From NCBI GenBank assembly GCA_030668905.1, contig DAOVEQ010000027.1:1-8843 (forward strand): a stretch of DNA of 8,843 nt. The letters are read 5' to 3'. Below, one piece after another: positions 6,393 to 8,843 of this stretch. The notes under the pieces are model-generated. The model had not been told where the DNA came from and did not search any database. It saw nothing but the letters and a program-made list of their open reading frames with translations. The translations under genes and the position numbers were made by a program. This DNA comes from Thermococci archaeon. GTDB taxonomy: Archaea; Methanobacteriota_B; Thermococci; Methanofastidiosales; B48-G16. How positions within the stretch are numbered: the first letter of the stretch is position 1; every line of letters begins with the position of its first letter.

Positions 6393-6941
6393 CTTTTTAA
6401 ACCATGTGAAAACTATTAATCCCAATACTATGGACACAACGATAACAGCATATGGTACAAGATTTTTTTCATTCTCGGTATGCCACATACCCTTTCCTTC
6501 ATTTTTAGCTTCTTCCTCCAGTTCCATGAATTCTTCTTCGTATTTGAAATCAAATTCAGGTGTAGCTCTCGCATATCCTTCTTCGATCATCGTTCTGTTG
6601 ATCATCTCATGACCTAAATAGACATAAGCTAAAAGTCGCTCATATTTGTCTCTCCGCTCCCAATCGTACTCCAGGGAAACATCTCTATGGAGAACTCTAT
6701 CTTCCATGTACAACTTTGCTTTCACTCCCCACTCGTATAGGTAATCCTCATCGAAACCAAACTTTTCTGTATCTGTAATTTTGTAATACTCGGGAGTATC
6801 TATCCCGATAAGTCTTACTATCTCTCCGTTATCGAGTAAAAGTGTATCTCCATCTACAACTCTCTCTACCCTTTCACACAATACCTGCGGAAATAAGAGA
6901 AGAAACACTACCATACCCACTATACCCCATTTAGTTTTCAT
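6384..6941 (-). CDS. thermonuclease-family (SNase-like) nuclease, exported and membrane-anchored
   Basis: This 185-residue Ca2+-dependent-type nuclease is predicted to act outside the cell. An N-terminal signal peptide (Lys-rich start, hydrophobic 7-20, likely cleavage near 22-24) precedes an SNase domain (about 24-154) and a C-terminal transmembrane helix (about 161-180) ending in KKLK, so the domain should be tethered to the outer face of the membrane. Catalytic residues match staphylococcal nuclease: DGD at 30-32, Arg43 (Arg35 equivalent), Asp48 and Glu51 in IDTPE (Asp40/Glu43), and Arg102 in KYERLLAYVY (Arg87). The cysteine at 22 lacks a proper lipobox. The TATA box centre is about 26 bases before the ATG and there is no Shine-Dalgarno site, consistent with a leaderless mRNA. 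It overlaps dtdA tail to tail. A role in nucleic acid scavenging or defence is inference. Confidence 0.88.
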   Translation of the reverse strand: MKTKWGIVGMVVFLLLFPQVLCERVERVVDGDTLLLDNGEIVRLIGIDTPEYYKITDTEKFGFDEDYLYEWGVKAKLYMEDRVLHRDVSLEYDWERRDKYERLLAYVYLGHEMINRTMIEEGYARATPEFDFKYEEEFMELEEEAKNEGKGMWHTENEKNLVPYAVIVVSIVLGLIVFTWFKKLK

Positions 6942-6962
6942 GATCTTTTTGAGATATAATAG

Positions 6963-6970
6963 TTTATAAA
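6963..6970 (-). promoter_or_regulatory. TATA box of the nuclease gene (leaderless spacing)
   Basis: TTTATAAA is centred about 26 bases upstream of the nuclease ATG at 6941. Archaeal transcription starts about 25 bases from the TATA centre, so the mRNA should begin at or next to the ATG. No GGTG or GGAG sequence is found between them, which fits. The element is self-complementary, so it gives no direction by itself. Confidence 0.55.
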
Positions 6971-7043
6971 TGTTGTGATGATCAAAGATGTAAAATTATG
7001 ATTACTAAAAGCTTGATCTGGATGTTATTAAAAAACTGGTATG

Positions 7044-7050
7044 AAAAAAA
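7044..7050 (-). terminator. oligo-T terminator after the winged-helix regulator gene
   Basis: On the minus strand a run of seven T starts 10 bases after the TAA stop of the regulator gene (7061-7063). This is a typical archaeal intrinsic termination signal. The remainder of the 119-base interval 6942-7060 holds the nuclease promoter and nothing else I can support. Confidence 0.5.
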
Positions 7051-7060
7051 GATAATTGCC

Positions 7061-7486
7061 TTATTTAGACTTAAAATTGTTATTCTTTACAGGTTTTGCT
7101 TCTCGTATCTTGTTTGCATATACCTCCAAGAGTTTTGCTATCTTTTCCCTATCTGATCTTTTGTATGTTGATGCAATCTCACTATGGGACTCCAGGATAT
7201 TTTCCAAGATAGTGTGATGTTCTTCTGTAGTCTTTATATTCTCCAGAAGTTGTCTTGTTTTTAGTAACAAAACATGCTGAGCATAAGAAAACTCGGTAGA
7301 TACATAATATACCTTTGCCATGCCAACATTTTTGTAATCTACGAGTCCTGTCGCCCTCATTACTTCGAGATACTTAACAGCGGTCATTCTGTTTATATTC
7401 AACTTCCTCGATAGTTCAGAAGCGGTGGCACCTACTCTCATCTTTTTCAAATAATCTAGGATCTGCTCCTCTAAACTCTCTCTCAT
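7061..7486 (-). CDS. winged helix-turn-helix transcriptional regulator
   Basis: This 141-residue protein is a probable DNA-binding repressor or activator. The N-terminal winged helix (about 5-63) has a helix at 21-29 (TASELSRKL), a recognition helix at 32-43 (NRMTAVKYLEVM) and a wing around 49-62 (the hairpin ending KVYYVS). The rest (66-130) is predicted helical, probably a dimerisation element, followed by a basic tail; no ligand-binding or metal site is recognised. ATG at 7486 is supported by GGTGAT five bases upstream and by a TATA box about 41 bases upstream. The gene diverges from a tiny membrane protein gene across 125 bases, so it may control that gene and itself; this is inference. 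The subfamily was not identified. Confidence 0.8.
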   Translation of the reverse strand: MRESLEEQILDYLKKMRVGATASELSRKLNINRMTAVKYLEVMRATGLVDYKNVGMAKVYYVSTEFSYAQHVLLLKTRQLLENIKTTEEHHTILENILESHSEIASTYKRSDREKIAKLLEVYANKIREAKPVKNNNFKSK

Positions 7487-7491
7487 ATGTA

Positions 7492-7531
7492 ATCACCATT
7501 GTACTATAATATTGTCTTCTCTCTTTATATA
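7492..7531 (-). promoter_or_regulatory. promoter and Shine-Dalgarno site of the winged-helix regulator
   Basis: TATATAAA (7524-7531 on the minus strand), preceded by an A-rich BRE-like stretch, has its centre about 41 bases before the ATG. Transcription should start near 7502, giving a leader of about 16 bases containing GGTGAT (7492-7497). A second AT-rich TATA-like element, CTTAAATA, lies further upstream around 7545-7552. Confidence 0.55.
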
Positions 7532-7558
7532 GTTTTTGCATAGTATTTAAGTTTTACT

Positions 7559-7570
7559 GTTGTGTACAAC
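7559..7570. promoter_or_regulatory. candidate operator, 12-bp near-palindrome
   Basis: GTTGTGTACAAC has perfect 5-bp arms around a 2-base centre. It sits three bases upstream of the BRE of the small membrane protein gene and in the shared regulatory region of the winged-helix gene. A partial copy, TTGTAC, occurs at 7499-7504 close to the predicted transcription start of the regulator gene. Position and symmetry fit a regulator site; binding is inferred only. Confidence 0.35.
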
Positions 7571-7573
7571 TAC

Positions 7574-7588
7574 CGAAAGCTTTAAATA
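7574..7588 (+). promoter_or_regulatory. BRE/TATA promoter of the small membrane protein gene
   Basis: CGAAAGC directly followed by TTTAAATA (7581-7588) is a near-ideal archaeal BRE plus TATA box. The TATA centre is about 27 bases before the ATG at 7612, so transcription should start at or within a few bases of that ATG, giving a leaderless mRNA. The intervening sequence contains no Shine-Dalgarno site, in agreement. This is the strongest promoter match in the right-hand part of the window. Confidence 0.65.
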
Positions 7589-7611
7589 CTATTGCTCATC
7601 AATGTTATATT

Positions 7612-7722
7612 ATGAGAGACAAAACAAAGATTATCAACAATGCCAGTAGAGATTCGCTACTGATCAGTGCATTAGCTGCAATATTACTGGTATTCATGGT
7701 AGTCGTAAGAGTTAGGGATTAA
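7612..7722 (+). CDS. 36-residue single-helix membrane protein
   Basis: This small gene encodes a charged N-terminal head (residues 1-14, including Arg2, Lys4, Lys6, Arg13), one strongly hydrophobic helix (about 15-32, rich in Leu, Ile, Ala and Val) and a short RVRD tail. Basic residues flank both ends of the helix, so topology is not obvious. I recognise no family. Support for its being real is the well-formed BRE/TATA element at exactly leaderless distance from the ATG, a plausible single transmembrane helix, and an oligo-T tract behind the gene. It lies between a divergent winged-helix regulator and a convergent AAA+ ATPase. It might be a membrane partner of the ATPase or a small toxin-like or stress peptide; both are guesses. 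It could also be a non-coding transcript start. Confidence 0.6.
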   Translation: MRDKTKIINNASRDSLLISALAAILLVFMVVVRVRD

Positions 7723-7763
7723 AACACGAACTCTCATATTCCTCCTTCACAAACCCTAACTCT
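7708..7763. repeat. 10-bp inverted repeat joining two convergent gene ends
   Basis: AGAGTTAGGG at 7708-7717 is a perfect reverse complement of CCCTAACTCT at 7754-7763, with 36 bases between. The left arm covers the last codons (Arg33-Val34-Arg35) of the small membrane protein; the right arm covers the last codons and TAG stop of the ATPase gene. In RNA it would form a stem with a large loop. On the + strand seven T follow three bases after the right arm. Confidence 0.6.
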
Positions 7764-8843
7764 CCTTTTTTTCAGGTTCTTCGAGCATTATCCTTATTCC
7801 CTGTACGACTTCAAACTTTCCCTTTTCATTTGCCATCAGGCCCATGCTGACAAGCTCTTTCAGATTTTCGTAGATTGTAGTAGGAGATAACTTAGTTTCT
7901 TTTGAAATTTCTATGTAGCTTACAGGTCCTCCGTTGAATTTTCTGATTATCAGCGTTACAAGATCTCTGAGATCCTGGGGGACTTTGAGGATATACTCCT
8001 CAAGAGAAGAAGGAGTGGTCATCAACTCACTTATAAATCTGTCATCTATTATCTCTATTAACTCATCTTTCACCGCTGCAGAGATAATTGTGTGAAGCAT
8101 TCTCAAAAGAAGTCTGGGATTTCCCTTTATCATCTTGTTTACATAGTTTATTCCAGACTCATCGAATGGGTAAATTGGATTTAATACCTTTTCAGGATCT
8201 ATCCTCTCTGTTGCAAGCCTCTTTTCTACAAGTTCCAGTGCTTTTTTGTCTGTTAGAGGTTCCACATCTAAGACACGGTGTAGTCTCATAACAAAGGCAG
8301 GATTTGCCTTCTTTACCTGTTCAGCACCTTCTTTTGTACATGCCATGATAAATAAAGATGAATTTGACATATCGCTTATGAACTGTCTCAGTACTTCAAA
8401 GAAAGATATAAGGTCCTGCTCGGGAGCTGAGACTAGATTTTCAAGTTCGTCGAGAATTAAACAGGAAACTTCAAACTCGGACATGTATCTCTTAAGCTTG
8501 TTTCCTATCTCCGTAGATTTAAATTTCCCTTTTTCAAGAAGCCACATATCATCAAACTCTAACTCTTTCCCCAGAGATCTGTCAATTTTGTCTTTAAACT
8601 TCTCGAATCTACTTTTTTTATCTTCTTTCATGTAAAAAAACACTGAAAAAATGTCTTTAATAATCTTTATTATATCGTTGGTGTCTATTTTCACATACAT
8701 AGAAAATCCAGCTTTTTCCATAAGTCTGTGTAGCCCTTTCAGTCTCTGGGTTTTACCAGAGCCAAGATCACCTACCAGAGCAAAAGCCACAGAAGATTTT
8801 TTGTTTATTACCTCAGAGAGCAGCTCCGTAATTTTTGAATCTA
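7756..8843 (-). CDS. AAA+ ATPase with C-terminal winged helix (Orc1/Cdc6-like), 5' end outside window
   Basis: The frame stays open to the window edge, so the N terminus is missing; 361 residues are visible. The GTG at 8790 sits inside the strand leading into Walker A and is not the real start. Walker A is GDLGSGKT (visible residues 24-31), Walker B is CLILDELENL (Asp131-Glu132), a sensor-1-like FIMACTK follows at about 164-170, and GNPRLLLRM (about 240-248) matches the sensor-2 region. An LDVEPLTDKKALELVEKRL lid segment and a winged helix near 290-345 complete an Orc1/Cdc6-type layout. The family could equally be an archaeal regulatory or DNA-transposition-type ATPase, so a replication role is not claimed. 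It converges on the small membrane protein gene and ends in an inverted repeat. No oligo-T tract follows it on its own strand. Confidence 0.8.
   Translation of the reverse strand, partial: DSKITELLSEVINKKSSVAFALVGDLGSGKTQRLKGLHRLMEKAGFSMYVKIDTNDIIKIIKDIFSVFFYMKEDKKSRFEKFKDKIDRSLGKELEFDDMWLLEKGKFKSTEIGNKLKRYMSEFEVSCLILDELENLVSAPEQDLISFFEVLRQFISDMSNSSLFIMACTKEGAEQVKKANPAFVMRLHRVLDVEPLTDKKALELVEKRLATERIDPEKVLNPIYPFDESGINYVNKMIKGNPRLLLRMLHTIISAAVKDELIEIIDDRFISELMTTPSSLEEYILKVPQDLRDLVTLIIRKFNGGPVSYIEISKETKLSPTTIYENLKELVSMGLMANEKGKFEVVQGIRIMLEEPEKKES
7766..7772 (+). terminator. oligo-T terminator candidate for the small membrane protein gene
   Basis: Seven T follow the inverted repeat on the + strand, 43 bases after the small gene's stop codon and inside the 3' end of the opposing ATPase gene. 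The tract alone would be sufficient in archaea; the upstream stem may help. It is also simply the codons for the Lys-Lys near the ATPase C terminus, so chance is possible. Confidence 0.4.

Noticed and set aside
6418..6485. Lipoprotein anchoring of the nuclease through Cys22.
   Set aside because: The residue before the cysteine is Leu, which does not fit a lipobox, and a C-terminal transmembrane helix already provides an anchor.
6998..7156. A 52-codon + strand frame starting behind the TTTATAAA element at 6963-6970.
   Set aside because: It runs antisense through the regulator gene, lacks a Shine-Dalgarno site, its TATA distance of about 31 bases is long for a leaderless gene, and the peptide has no recognisable features.
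7487..7611. A non-coding RNA or riboswitch in the largest gene-free gap.
   Set aside because: The 125 bases are accounted for by two promoters and a short palindrome; no stable stem structure was seen.
7684..7737. A 17-codon minus-strand frame beginning at 7737, preceded by AAGGAGG and lying just behind the ATPase gene.
   Set aside because: It is very short, the GGAGG is only three bases from the ATG, and it lies antisense to the better supported membrane protein gene; its 3' half largely reflects the inverted repeat.
8246..8635. A 129-codon + strand frame inside the ATPase gene.
   Set aside because: Antisense to clear AAA+ motifs, serine-rich translation, no promoter or ribosome site.
8788..8790. 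GTG as the start of the AAA+ ATPase.
   Set aside because: It would leave only a few residues before Walker A, and the frame is open with plausible helix-forming residues up to the window edge, so the gene is simply cut by the window.

Overview
The window is archaeal, most likely from a euryarchaeal-type lineage with an AT-rich genome. Evidence is the archaeal or archaeal/eukaryotic gene set: an Sm-like protein, ribosomal protein eL37, DTD2-type D-aminoacyl-tRNA deacylase, an MCT-1-like PUA protein and an archaeal RNase J. TTTAAATA-type TATA boxes at archaeal spacing, GGTG(A)-type Shine-Dalgarno sites and oligo-T terminators agree. The genus cannot be fixed from sequence alone. No rRNA, tRNA, CRISPR array, insertion sequence or integrase was seen, and no gene-free stretch exceeds 125 bases.

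Layout. Positions 1-806 (+) carry a zinc-ribbon multi-pass membrane protein (DUF4013-like), closed by an oligo-T terminator. Positions 820-5129 (-) are a very compact five-gene operon, transcribed in the order PUA protein, type 2 isopentenyl-diphosphate isomerase (fni), RNase J, MtnA-type aldose-phosphate isomerase, DUF2085 membrane protein. Junctions are 8, 4, 0 and -4 bases, and several Shine-Dalgarno sites overlap the upstream stop codon. Positions 5209-6392 (+) are a divergent operon lsm - rpl37e - dtdA. The two operons are separated by 79 bases with one near-palindromic TATA box that could serve both directions. Positions 6384-6941 (-) encode a secreted or membrane-anchored thermonuclease that overlaps dtdA tail to tail by 9 bases.

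Positions 7061-8843 look like accessory sequence. A winged-helix regulator (-) diverges from a 36-residue single-helix membrane protein (+, 7612-7722), and an Orc1/Cdc6-like AAA+ ATPase with a C-terminal winged helix (-, cut by the window edge) converges on the small gene. The small gene has a BRE/TATA element placed for a leaderless mRNA, and a 10-bp inverted repeat links its 3' end to the 3' end of the ATPase gene.

How the genes fit together. The centre is housekeeping: RNA binding and decay (Lsm, RNase J, PUA protein), translation and its quality control (eL37, DTD2), isoprenoid lipid synthesis (Fni) and methylthioribose/pentose-phosphate salvage (MtnA). The right end (regulator, tiny membrane protein, ATPase) is the part most likely to hide an undescribed system, but its function cannot be read from sequence.
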